11,409 bases of DNA from Stramonita haemastoma (lineage: Eukaryota > Mollusca > Gastropoda > Neogastropoda > Muricidae). The position numbers were made by a program, and so were the translations under genes. Shown piece after piece: positions 1-8,524 of this stretch. Where the stretch lies: contig JASPKP010008565.1 in the NCBI GenBank assembly GCA_030674155.1, forward strand, positions 1-11,409, in the 5' to 3' direction. Every line of letters begins with the position of its first letter. Position 1 is the first letter of the stretch. Below the pieces are notes generated by a model that was not told the DNA's origin, did not search any database, and was given only the letters and a program-made list of their open reading frames with translations.

Positions 1-850
1 AGGGGCACTCTCCTGGTTCAGATGGACCTGGTAAAAAAGATACACATTCCAAAGAAAAAAAATAGGGATAAAGCGAGGAAAAAGGAAAAAAGGGACAGAA
101 AAAAAATTTTAAAATAAAATTAAACAAAACTAAAGACTAGCCCAGAAGAGGCCATTAAGAAAAGAGCAGAGTAAGAATAGAAAAAAACATGAAAAATGGG
201 GAGTGTTGAGAAACCGAATCTTTCTTAAAGTTTATGAAAAAAAAAAAAATGTAACCCAAAATATAAAAACAATGGACACAAACAGATAAAAATGGGGGGG
301 GACTAAAAAAAAAAAAGTGATAGAAAAAAAAAGACTAAATTTGAAAAAATGCCTTACTTTTTTCTAAAAAACACAGGTCATGATAGCTGCCATCAGGGCA
401 CGTAAAGCAAAAAGGATCGATTAAAAACCCAACACTCCTGAAAGCAGAAGTCACCCATGATTATGCTGAAAACTCATTAACATTTTGGGGCTAAAAATAT
501 AACAGTTTGATGTGTAACGGAAAAGATTTCAGTACAATATTTTCATAAACCCCATTCCAATTTAGTCAAAAAAAAATTTGATTTCAATTAATTGTTATTA
601 AACATTTAAAGGATGGACAATGAAGTATTCTAACAAAACTTTTTCTAAAAATAACTTGCAAACAAGGAGGCCTTTCTGTATAAAATATTTCATTCAAATG
701 AGATATTATGTATCATAGCCCCCCCAAAACTTTACAAATAAGTGAAACATTTTAAAAAAAAAAAAAAAAAATTGGGGGGGGGGGGGGGGTTTAAAACAAC
801 AATAGCAAAAAATTTTTAACCACAACTAAATCAAAATTCAACTGTATTGT
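1..850. other. A-rich intergenic sequence, no gene seen
   Basis: The plus strand is strongly A-rich with many A runs of 6 to 18 bases and short G or C runs. Neither strand carries an open frame of useful length, and I see no tRNA, splice or transposon-end signal. Positions 754-771 are 18 A, then TT, then 16 G at 774-789. The stretch reads as decayed or error-laden intergenic or intronic DNA. Confidence 0.6.
754..789. repeat. A18-TT-G16 homopolymer pair
   Basis: An uninterrupted run of 18 A is followed by TT and an uninterrupted run of 16 G. The same order, A run then G run, recurs on a larger scale at 5015-5075. Such junctions can be real mononucleotide repeats, but they are also a common place for consensus errors. 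Confidence 0.85.
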
Positions 851-904
851 ATCTTTAATTAGTACTTTCATAAATGCAAGGCTTTGAAGCAAATTCCCCA
901 AGTT

Positions 905-1345
905 GCCAGCACCCTTTCCCCGGAGTCGATCCAGTGATCCCCATGAATAACCACCCATTAGAACCCATGATCCGGATAAGGGGGAAGGGGGGAATGCCCC
1001 GGGAAATGTTTAAATAAACCAGGTAGGAGACTACCTCCCGAACAAATGGATCCATGGGTTGTGAGGACAAAGACCGATGCGTCACCAAGGGAGGGGCAGA
1101 AGTGTCATAAAGTACCCATCCACAGAAGGGGGGAAAGACGGCAAACTCCCAAAAAAACCTGTACTACCAATTTCCCCTGCAGAAACCCAACCCAAAACAA
1201 CACGCCCAAGGGGTCACACATCCCGAGGACGAATGCCAGCAAGGGTTTTTCACTGTCAGTCCAACAACCCTGTCTGCAGACAAAGAAGCCAAACTCCAGC
1301 AGTACGAACTCACTGTTTTTCCCAGACTATCTGATCCCCTTTAAG
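905..1345 (-). pseudogene. Possible decayed retroelement-like coding fragment
   Basis: This island is more GC-balanced than its A-rich and T-rich flanks. On the minus strand one frame (about 1120 up to 1250) reads LLAFVLGMCDPLGVL and then LQGKLVVQ before a stop. Another frame (855-1088) reads DPFVREVVSYLVYLNISRGI, with GSNGW and GCWQLGEFAS further on. The first piece loosely recalls the 'YDPLG...GK...Q' stretch downstream of the reverse transcriptase in BEL/Pao elements. The second loosely recalls the 'G-P...DAS..GWG' RNase H region of DIRS-type elements. The two suggestions conflict, the frames disagree, and no catalytic motif is intact, so no family is assigned. A unique host exon remnant or chance is equally possible. 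Confidence 0.2.
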
Positions 1346-1483
1346 TAAAAAGAAGAGAAAGTATCTAAAAGATGCAGTGTCAAAGTCAAAAGCCCTTATA
1401 CGATGTGGTCAAAAAGTCTTTACGGGGCGAAACCACATCACTGGCACCAGGCTTGCTCTCCTCTGACCCTTTACCCCGCTTTT

Positions 1484-1800
1484 TGTTTTTTAGATTTTTT
1501 TTTTTTTGGTTTGGGTTAATTTTAATTTTTTTATTTTGTTTTATTTTTTTGAAGTTTATTTTTTAAATTTCTTTTTTGGGTTTTTAATTTGCTTTATTTA
1601 ATTTCAGTTTTAGTCATTTCTATTGTTTATTTTATTTTTTTTTTGTTTTTTTTTGCTTATTATTTTAATTCATTTGAGTTTTTACCCTATTTTAAAACCC
1701 CAAATTTATTTGTATGTTTTTTGGTTTACTTTTTTTGGTTTCATTTTTATTCCCTTTTTCAATTTTTTAATTTATTTTAATTTAAATTTAATTAAAAAAA
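1484..1800. other. T-rich low-complexity block
   Basis: About 315 bases are dominated by T on the plus strand, with some A and G and very little C, ending in an AT-only stretch with a run of A followed by a run of T. Open frames through it encode mostly Phe, Leu, Ile and Tyr. They look like membrane proteins only because TTT, TTA and ATT codons dominate. I regard it as low-complexity DNA, possibly the inverted equivalent of the A-rich DNA at the window start. Confidence 0.7.
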
Positions 1801-2365
1801 AAATTTTTTTAGTGAGGGCATGAGCAATCAGAAAAATTTGGGGTCCAGTAATCATTTGAACAGAAAAAGGTTCCAAAACCCCAAACAGAGTACGCCCCGG
1901 GTTCTGAGCTTTTTCCCCCCTCTTTAAAAATTTAAGAACAATGTAACACACCTCAAAACCATGAGCAAAAACCCTTAGAGGCAGGGCAATTACAAACGTA
2001 TTTTTCCCCCAAAGAAATGAACGATTCCCGGGCCTGACTGGACATGAGCAAATTTTTTTCTTGAGAAAAAACCCGCTGATACAACAGCGCCAAAAAGGCA
2101 AATACACCACAATATGGACAAGAAAAAAGAAACCTTCATGGCACATACCCCAAACCAAAAGAGAACCCTGAAGGGGGTTTTAAAACATATCCTGAAACCT
2201 CCATACTTAGTCCTTTTTAAACAAGGGCTTAAAAGGTAAAATTATGTTTTTCACAGCGCCATAACGTCGTAGGAAATTTAATTGCTGGGAAATATCTGAA
2301 AAAAACAGAACGAAATAAATATATTATGGCACTCAGGAGAGTGTGTTTTTGGCACATGATTTTTA
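1801..2365. other. Gene-free stretch
   Basis: This is AT-rich mixed sequence with scattered runs of four to seven C, G, A or T. The minus-strand frame at 1772-2158 has no recognisable domain and begins inside the T-rich block. I see no RNA gene, transposon end or regulatory motif that can be supported. Confidence 0.5.
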
Positions 2366-2367
2366 CA

Positions 2368-2477
2368 TGTGTGTGTGTGTGTGTGTGGGGGTGTGTGTGT
2401 GTGTGTGTGTGTGTGTTGTTGTGTTGGGATGGTGGTTTTGTGTGTGGTGTGTTGTGGTGTGTGTTGTGTGGTGTGTT

Positions 2478-2512
<35 letters not shown>

Positions 2513-2735
2513 AAGAGAGAAGAGAAGAGAGAGAAGAGAGAGAGAGAGGGAAGAGAGAGAGAAGAAGAGACAGAGACAGGACAGAGCCAGAGACAAGAGC
2601 CCGAGACACGAAAAAGGAAGAGAAACAGAGAGAGAGAGAGACAGAACAAGAGAGACAGAGAAGAGAGAGAGACAGACTGAGACAGACAGAACAGAAAACA
2701 CAGACAGACAGACACAGACAGACGACAGACACAGA
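2368..2735. repeat. Compound microsatellite (GT)n-(GA)n-(GACA)n
   Basis: The plus strand starts with GT repeats from about 2368 to 2477, interrupted by GGGG and TTG steps. It switches to GA repeats from about 2478 to 2574, becomes a purine-rich GA/CA mixture, and ends with GACA-type repeats near 2690-2735. Alternating GT can adopt Z-DNA, and polypurine GA tracts can form triplex (H-DNA). These are known properties of such sequences, not something shown here. Long frames on both strands (Val/Cys, Arg/Glu, Ser/Leu or His/Thr repeats) are by-products of the repeat. Confidence 0.95.
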
Positions 2736-3640
2736 TAGAACATGAAAAAGATTTTTACGTCCCTGAACCCAAATGGGCACCTTAATTGGGCAAAAAGGTT
2801 GCATAGCTATAGAAAAAAAAATTCCCCATTGGTGAACATTGGAGACTGAGAGGGAAAAAAATTTTAAATTTTTGATCACAAAATCGGGGGATCCTGCCCA
2901 AAACCCAATAAAGATGGGATACTTTCAAATCTCCCATCAACTTTTTTGCAACCATCAGCAGCAGCGGAAAACCAGAAATGCAGATAACCAAACTCCCCCA
3001 GTTGGACTTTCAGTATTTCCAACCAAGAATTACATGAAACTATCAGTGCCATTTTTGCTCAAAAATGCAAAAAAGGGGCATTTTAAATTAAAATTCGCGA
3101 AAATTGGAATGGGGTTACCCTCATGATAGGGGGGACACAAAAAAAAAATTCACCAGGGTGAACCTTGGACGCTAGGGGAGAACAACAACAACAAAAAAAA
3201 TAAAAATAAAATAAAGGGTTTAAAAACATTTCCCATTCGTCAAAGGTTTCACCAAATTTTTTCCCAGGTTGCCACCACTCTGAAATTCTGTGGAAAAACA
3301 AAAACAAAAAATCATGCCAAAAAAATTTTTTCTAGATTACACCACTATTTCGTATTTTATCATTTTGCATTTAAAGTAAGATTGTTAGTGTGTGCATGCA
3401 TCCCAGTGTACAAGTTGAAATCCCTGCAAACATACCAACTGGGATGAAAATTGTAAATATTGGTTTTTTGCCTTTTAAAAAAAAAAAATAATTTAGATTA
3501 TTAAATCAACTATAAGGGGCTTTTTAGGGTAACGGGTATTTTTGTACTGGGGGGGTTTGTATACTTTTAAAAAAAAAAAAACACCTACAAAAAAGAAAAA
3601 TCAACTGGAAAAAAATTTCAAATTCAAAAAATTTACATCT
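2736..3640. other. Gene-free stretch with two copies of a short motif
   Basis: No convincing coding sequence is present; the 95-codon frame at 2839-3126 has no recognisable domain. Two related blocks of about 38 bases occur in the same orientation, at 2821-2858 and 3148-3185, sharing GGTGAAC and TTGGA. Each is followed by A-rich sequence; the second tail contains AAC repeats and then AAAAT-type repeats up to about 3214. The rest is AT-rich with homopolymer runs. Confidence 0.45.
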
Positions 3641-4380
3641 TAAAATGACCACCTTCCGGACAAATAGCCACTTGGGGAAATCAAAGTAGGATGCATAAAA
3701 TACCCGTTGGGGGTTACGCCTTTCCCAAACAAAACAAAACAAAATCGCGGGAAATACTTTTTAACCTAAGCGTTGGTCACCAGTTCCACGAATGCTGTTC
3801 CCGTTTGCTCACTGCAACCCCAGTCAAAACAACCCCCAAATCCGGTTGGACCATGTGGGCTATTTTAAATTAAACTCAACTTCGAACACTTGCTCGCCAT
3901 TACCGCAGGTGAATGATTTATCACAGCGCTGGGAAACACTTGTTTTTTTTGTTGCGACTTTTAAATTTTAGCCTTTATTCTGTGTCATTAGTTGCACAGG
4001 ATTTAATGCACAATTTCGCACGTGCGCTTTGTTTGAACTGACAAAACTCCCCCCAAAACTGAATAGATTTCCGGTACAATGTTTTGGTCAGAATAGTAAC
4101 CTCCCCCCTTGGGTTACGTTGTTGCTAAAAATTATTAAATTTCGTCGAGCTCTCGCATGCATTTCAAAAACTTTATTTGGTGCACAAAAATTTTTTAGAA
4201 TACTGTCCTGGCGATTTTTTTATAAAACCCCACCCGGGGTTAAAAAATGATTTTAACATTTTTTTTGCTTGGTTCTATTTTCAAAGGGGTTAAAGGTGTC
4301 TAAAAAAAATACAAGGTTTTTAAAAAGGAACACCAAAAACCCCTGCACGATTAACCTGTTGATTTCAAACAAAATAAATT
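3641..4380. other. Gene-free stretch, mixed composition
   Basis: Composition becomes more balanced near 3640-3930, where a 60-codon frame (3691-3873) lies without any recognisable motif. The remainder returns to AT-rich DNA. I see no SINE boxes, no tRNA and no terminal inverted repeats. Its relative balance could mean an unrecognised old repeat or a host exon fragment, but nothing in the sequence decides this. Confidence 0.4.
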
Positions 4381-4407
4381 TTGCAGGATTAAAATTTTCT
4401 TTTAAAT

Positions 4408-4447
4408 TATCTATCTATCTATCAAATCTATCTATCTATCTATCTAC
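4408..4447. repeat. (ATCT)n / (GATA)n tetranucleotide microsatellite
   Basis: Repeated ATCT units run through this stretch with one AATCT interruption near 4423. Read on the minus strand, it is a GATA array directly abutting the 3' end of the minus-strand SINE, so it most likely grew from that element's simple tail. Confidence 0.9.
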
Positions 4448-4782
4448 CTCCCTGGCTATATCGAGGAAATGGAATAAGCACAAATGTGGGGTTTTTTTTT
4501 TTGTTTTTTTTACATCCAGCCCCTGGTGTATCAATTTTGTAAATCGTGTCATCTTTTTCCCACCCCGCACACATGGCCTACTTTTACAAAAGAGGAACGG
4601 TTTAAAAAAGGGCGAAAAGATTTTCGCGTGCATTCGCACACGGGGCTTTCAGTTTAAAAGTATATCCGGACTTTTGAGGGGTGAGGATCAGCACTTATGA
4701 AACCCAGAGGAAAAATTTCTCGAAGGGGAAATCGAAGCCAGGTCGTCAATTGGGGAGCACAATTTCGACCACAGGCTATCTG
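4408..4782 (-). mobile_element. tRNA-derived SINE copy, minus strand, GATA tail
   Basis: Read on the minus strand, a degenerate A box TAGCCTGTGGTC lies at 4767-4778 and a B-box-like GGCTTCGATTTCC near 4727-4739. They are followed by the family-specific body: AGTGCTGA near 4690, GCCCCGTGTGCG near 4635-4646, AGGCCATGTGTG near 4570, GATTTACAAAA near 4540, and CTTATTCCATTTCCTCGATATA close to the 3' end. It finishes in a GATA array. The order and spacing match the copy at 6225-6545. SINEs are non-autonomous: Pol III transcribes them and a LINE reverse transcriptase supplied in trans copies them. Both promoter boxes have small indels, so this copy is probably inactive. A pyrimidine-rich T run (about 4491-4510) interrupts the body relative to its relatives. 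Confidence 0.75.
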
Positions 4783-4799
4783 TAAGGACAACTAGCCCA

Positions 4800-5014
4800 T
4801 TGTTTTCAATGTTAAAAAATTTTGTGTGAACTTTTAAATTCTTCCCCAAAAGTAGTAGCCCATGATCTTGCCAAAACCGAGTCATTTAAATTGGCCCTGT
4901 TTAATTTAAATTTTTGGGACTAAAAACGGGTGTTTGGGAAAAAGGCTTTTCAAAGCATAAATTATTACCCTACAACAAACATGCTAAAAATTAACACCCA
5001 AAGCACTACTGGAG
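4800..5014. other. Short unannotated spacer
   Basis: AT-rich sequence between the minus-strand SINE head and the poly-G tract. No supported feature; the frames crossing it have no motif. Confidence 0.4.
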
Positions 5015-5027
5015 AAAAAAAAAAAAA

Positions 5028-5075
<48 letters not shown>
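5015..5075. repeat. A13-G48 mononucleotide tract
   Basis: Thirteen A (5015-5027) are followed by 48 consecutive G (5028-5075) with no interruption. Runs of G this long are rare in animal genomes and could fold as G-quadruplex or triplex. They are also a recognised error signature of two-colour short-read chemistry and of consensus building across homopolymers. The 76-codon frame that includes a poly-glycine stretch is only a translation of this run. Confidence 0.95.
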
Positions 5076-5076
<1 letters not shown>

Positions 5077-5984
5077 AAGTGCATAGTCCATGTCCACCCC
5101 AATCTTCAGTTCCAAGTTTTTTTTTTTTTTCAACAAAAACTAGAAATTAAAAGATTTTAAAATCAACCCCCGACTTTATTTGAAAATCATTTTTACTGGA
5201 AAACGGGAGGGGGTGAGATAACACTTGGCATTGGAAATCAGACTTGGGCCAGGGAATAAAAAAAATTATATTCAGCGGGGAAATTAAAAAAGGAAATAAC
5301 TTTGAAAACAGCTGAAAATATACCTAAAGGAGTCTCGAGCCATATTTTTTTCGTATGGTATTGGGCAATGGGGGGTGGGGGGGATGTTAGTGAAAACTAT
5401 TTTGTGTTTTAAATTTTTGGGAGGAAAGGACAGAAAAGTGGTTTTTAATCGAACTCGAAATATTCATTTCAGTTCACAAAGATGCTAAAAGTTAAAAAAG
5501 AAATTGTTCAAAAGAGGAGGACACCGGAAATTTTCCTGGCAAAAATAACTGCAAAACTCATTTTTGGAACCCACAAAGGGAAAAAACCCCACCACAAAAT
5601 AAAAAAAAGCAACCCCTAATTAACAAATTTTAAAAAAAAAACCAGCAAAAACCAAAAGCCCAAACCACAACCCCTTGCTTTTCCCCAGATGTTCAAATTC
5701 CCAAATATGAAATAAAAAATAAAATAAAAATAAAAGAATAAATAACCATGGAAAAAAAATCAAAGTCATAAAAAAGACAATTACCTGAGGCCCTCAGGGA
5801 AAAAGCTCAAGAGCTGCCCAACGGCAAGACCCCCCAGTTTCGCAGCGAATTTTGATTCAATGATTCAGAGTGGCAACTGAACATGAAGTGCCCAGGCCTC
5901 AAAATACCCCTCGTGGGTGAACAGGGACGTTTTCCACGGCATCCGGGATCACTGCCCCACACTGGGGGGAAAAGAGCTCACCTC
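5076..5984. other. Gene-free stretch, A/C-rich toward its end
   Basis: AT-rich DNA with a T run of 14 near 5117-5130 and an A- and C-rich, T-poor section around 5575-5680. A and AAAT-type runs follow at 5708-5745. From about 5790 the sequence is more GC-balanced and leads into the first SINE. That part may be an older, unrecognised repeat, but it does not align by eye to the SINE head of the other copies. Confidence 0.45.
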
Positions 5985-6224
5985 TTTTGTCCTCCTTCTC
6001 TCTCTTCCCTCCTCCGGATGAGGACTTTAAAACCGAGGCCCGTGTACGAACCATGCAAACATCTTGGCCCCCACTTTAAAATCCTGTTCCGCTTTTCGTA
6101 AAGAGGCCATCGGTCCCGGTGGGAACAGTGAATTTACAAAAGTACAAACACACGGGGATGGATGAAATTTGCAAATGCAATTTTCCATTACCTCGAAAAA
6201 AAAGAATAAATCAAATCAAATCTT
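5985..6224 (+). mobile_element. SINE copy, 5'-truncated, first of a tandem pair
   Basis: The body of the SINE family is visible without its tRNA-like head. Its 17-base core ACCGAGGCCCGTGTACG at 6032-6048 is identical to 6362-6378 in the next copy. It is followed by TTCCGCTTTTC near 6088, AGGCCATCGGTCCCGGTGG near 6103, AATTTACAAAA near 6131, and TTCCATTACCTCG near 6183. It ends in a tail of AAATC units that stops at 6224. No A or B box is seen upstream, so the copy looks 5'-truncated, as happens when reverse transcription stops early, or its head has diverged beyond recognition. The next SINE begins directly after the tail. Confidence 0.75.
6205..6224 (+). repeat. 20-base direct repeat, left copy
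   Basis: AATAAATCAAATCAAATCTT is identical to 6546-6565. It forms the tail of the first SINE and immediately precedes the head of the second. It can be read either as a tail shared by both copies or as a target-site duplication around the second. Confidence 0.95.
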
Positions 6225-6225
6225 A

Positions 6226-6283
6226 AACCTAGTGGTTCAAAACTTTGTTTGGGACAATTTGACGACCCGGGTTCGAGTCCCGG
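6226..6283 (+). promoter_or_regulatory. Internal RNA polymerase III promoter (A and B boxes) of SINE
   Basis: The B box at 6270-6280 matches the general consensus GGTTCGANTCC exactly. The A-box region near 6229-6238 keeps CTAGTGG, as in TRGCNNAGYGG, and lies about 32 bases upstream, a normal spacing for a type 2 Pol III promoter bound by TFIIIC. It is the only copy in the window with both boxes in good shape. Confidence 0.75.
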
Positions 6284-6545
6284 CGAGGAGATTTTTTCCC
6301 TGGATTTAAACTCAGTGCTGACTCCACTCTCCCCAAAAGTCTTTCGGGTGAGATTTAAAAAACCGAGGCCCGTGTACGTGTGCAAACGCAGCAAAAACAC
6401 TTGCGAAAATCTTAAATTTTTCCGCTTTTCTAAGAGAAGGCCATCGTGTGCCGGTGGAAACAGATACATTTACAAAAAACTCAACTAGGGGACTAAAGAA
6501 AAAAAAGCACATGAGCCTTATTCCTTATCCCCGATATAAAAAAAA

Positions 6546-6565
6546 AATAAATCAAATCAAATCTT
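6546..6565 (+). repeat. 20-base direct repeat, right copy
   Basis: Identical to 6205-6224; it closes the second SINE. The identity stops at both ends: G versus A on the left, A versus T on the right. Confidence 0.95.
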
Positions 6566-6573
6566 TTCTTTTT

Positions 6574-6673
6574 CCCCCTCTTCTCTCTCTCTCTCTCTCT
6601 CCCCCCCCTCTCTCTCTCTCTCTCCTCTCCCTCTCTCCTTCCCCTCCCCCTTTCTCTCTCTCATCTTCTCTCA
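6574..6673. repeat. CT-rich microsatellite / polypyrimidine tract
   Basis: Nearly pure pyrimidine sequence dominated by CT repeats, with C runs of up to eight bases. It starts just after the tail of the second SINE. The Ser/Leu/Pro-rich frame through it is an artefact of the repeat. Confidence 0.9.
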
Positions 6674-7590
6674 TGAGGCAATATTCATTTTTTTTGATAT
6701 CTGACTTGGTATTTTTCTAATCGAAAACAGGCACATGTTTTTTTTTTTTTTTATCGTTTCATTTTAATTTTTTTAGACTGGATTTAAAAAAAAAAAGTAC
6801 TTCTTCACAATTACCCTGGAAATAAAAAATTTTAAATTCGTCTCTCTGTCTGTTCCGAAATAAAGATTTTTTTTAAAGTACACACATTGCTTTGATGAAA
6901 GACAAAAAAAATTCTTTTTCTTGCAAATCGCGAAAGATTAACATCTTTTTTATTTTTCTGTAGAGAAAACAAAGAAATCTCTTATAAAATATTATTCTGG
7001 GTCTTTGCGGCAAAAAACATTCAACACATACAAGTTCCCCCAGTAACAGCTCCCCAAACCCTCTGACTAATTTAAGTCTCTTACTTCTCTTATGTTTATT
7101 GATCTTATTGAAACAATCATCAGTATTTTTATTATTTTAAGGGGCCATTTTACCACCTTTTTAAAAGTTTTTAGCTTTTATTTGGGTGTCATTGCTGTAC
7201 CATATGATTGGGCAATGTCCAGGTTTTGGAATTTTCCCCTGGATGGGTTTATTGTTGTTTTGATGCCCAAACCCCCAAAAAACCCCCTTCAAACTAGTCT
7301 ATTCTCCAAAGGACCTTCCCCTCTGATAAAGATTAATTGAATTTACTGCTTACCAATCATTGACGGGTCAAAAGTAGCAGAAGCACGATTTAACCCAAAA
7401 ATTGCCTAATAACAAAAAAAAAAAACCCAAACAGATTTAACAGATTTCCTAACATCTAATTATTGCTGCAACCACAAATTAACGAAAAAGGGGATGCAAA
7501 TAAAGAATTTTAGACATGCAAGCAGGTTGGGGGTAACTAAAAAACTTTTCTTTTTTTGTTTTTTTTTGCTCATGCTCATTACTAGGGCCT
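6674..7590. other. Gene-free AT-rich stretch
   Basis: AT-rich DNA with T runs of about 15 near 6739-6753 and A runs near 6786. The 82-codon frame at 7092-7340 has no recognisable domain. No RNA gene, SINE box or transposon end is seen. Confidence 0.5.
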
Positions 7591-7800
7591 ATCATGTTTT
7601 AAAAGTAACGGGTAATCCATGGAAAGATGTAGAACACCAAGGGGGGCCTGCAGCCTGAAGAGAAGCGCACGGAACACTGGGGAACTTTCGGGCAAGTTTG
7701 AAACGAAAGACCCCGTTGGGGGTTTGCTTTTAAATCGGATTTGATACAGAGGAAACCTTTTTTTGTGCATTTTATTGGCACGAAAAGCTTCCACTAAAAC
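7591..7800. other. GC-balanced island of unknown nature
   Basis: This island stands out from its AT-rich flanks and holds minus-strand frames of 60 and 70 codons that overlap in different phases. The larger reads PESSPVFRALLFRLQAPLGV in its middle. I recognise no family. A decayed repeat, a host exon and chance all remain possible, and there is no clear splice pair bounding it. Confidence 0.3.
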
Positions 7801-8524
7801 TCAATTTTTAAAGAAACATGTTGCAGACGGTTGAATCAATTAATTACCCTAGCTTTACCATGGTGGGCAGCGTGACATAAAAATAAGCCACATTCACGGC
7901 TCCTTTTTCTTTAACCCTTTTTGAAGACCCCCGTCAAAAAACGCTGCGAGTTTCCTTTCCCACCCTATTTTAAGGCAGATGAAAAACAGGGTTTTTGCCG
8001 ACTTTAAATCTTTCAAAGTGTCCTTTGGAAAAGTTGGGTAGGGGTAAACAGGGAATGGTGATTGCAGAAGTTTGGGAAACCACTTAACCCGGTTTAGGAG
8101 AGGAATCGAATTTTATAAAATTGTCAAAAGAACATATTTTTATACATGAATTAAAAGAAAACAAACTTGTAAAAAATCTAATTCAATCTTTCATTTTTTT
8201 TCCCAAAAAGTTCATATGAAAGACCCTTTTTAAAGTTTTTCATTTCTTGGGGGGGATGCTTTTGCCGGTCTCTGGGCCCCCAGCTGACACATTTTACTTC
8301 AAGATAGCTCAGTTCATTTTTTTTGGTACAGATTGCATGCTGGTATGTTCATATTCATTTTCTGTGGGATTCCAAAAACTGACTTGAAAAATGAAAAAAT
8401 TTTAAAAAATTTGCATACTTTCTTTATCTTCTGAACATTGACATGGGGAAATTAAGGCACTGGCAAATCGGTACCCTTTTTAAATTTGATGGATAAAAAT
8501 CCCCAGCCTCGTTTTTCAGAACAC
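7801..8524. other. Gene-free stretch
   Basis: Mixed AT-rich sequence with many four- to seven-base homopolymers. No frame above about 60 codons is present, and I see no motif that would support an RNA gene, element end or regulatory site. Confidence 0.5.

Larger units (their letters stand above)
6225..6565 (+). mobile_element. tRNA-derived SINE, best-preserved copy
   Basis: The head is tRNA-like: an A-box region CCTAGTGGTT (6229-6238), and a B box GGTTCGAGTCC (6270-6280) inside a perfect T arm (CCGGG stem 6267-6271, loop TTCGAGT 6272-6278, CCCGG stem 6279-6283). The body follows with CAGTGCTGACTCC (6313-6325), ACCGAGGCCCGTGTACG (6362-6378), AGGCCATCGTG (6438-6448), ACATTTACAAAA near 6466, and CTTATTCC near 6518. 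The tail has AAATC units ending at 6565. Total length, about 340 bases, fits tRNA-derived SINEs. The 3' half of a tRNA is absent, so this is not a functional tRNA gene. Movement would need a LINE enzyme encoded elsewhere, probably recognising the shared 3' end. Frames on both strands here are translations of the repeat. Confidence 0.85.

Noticed and set aside
1021..1036. AGGTAG-GAGA-CTACCT hairpin
   Set aside because: Six-base stems of this kind are expected by chance in 11 kb, and nothing around it suggests a role.
1372..1823. Frames resembling hydrophobic membrane proteins
   Set aside because: The Phe/Leu/Ile/Tyr content follows from T-rich low-complexity DNA; there is no loop or motif structure.
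2229..2879. Long overlapping frames on both strands across the compound microsatellite
   Set aside because: They are repeat translations (Ser/Leu, His/Thr, Arg/Glu, Val/Cys) with no domain. All frames stay open because the repeat units contain no stop codons.
4930..5160. Poly-glycine protein
   Set aside because: The glycine stretch is only the 48-base G run.
5883..6101. 72-codon plus-strand frame
   Set aside because: Its second half is the SINE body and the first half has no recognisable motif.
6226..6300. A functional tRNA gene
   Set aside because: The T arm and B box are good, but no acceptor stem closes and the sequence continues into the shared SINE body.
6188..6469. 93-codon minus-strand frame with SSPGLEPGSSN
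   Set aside because: It is the reverse translation of the SINE head; the same kind of peptide appears wherever a B box is read backwards.
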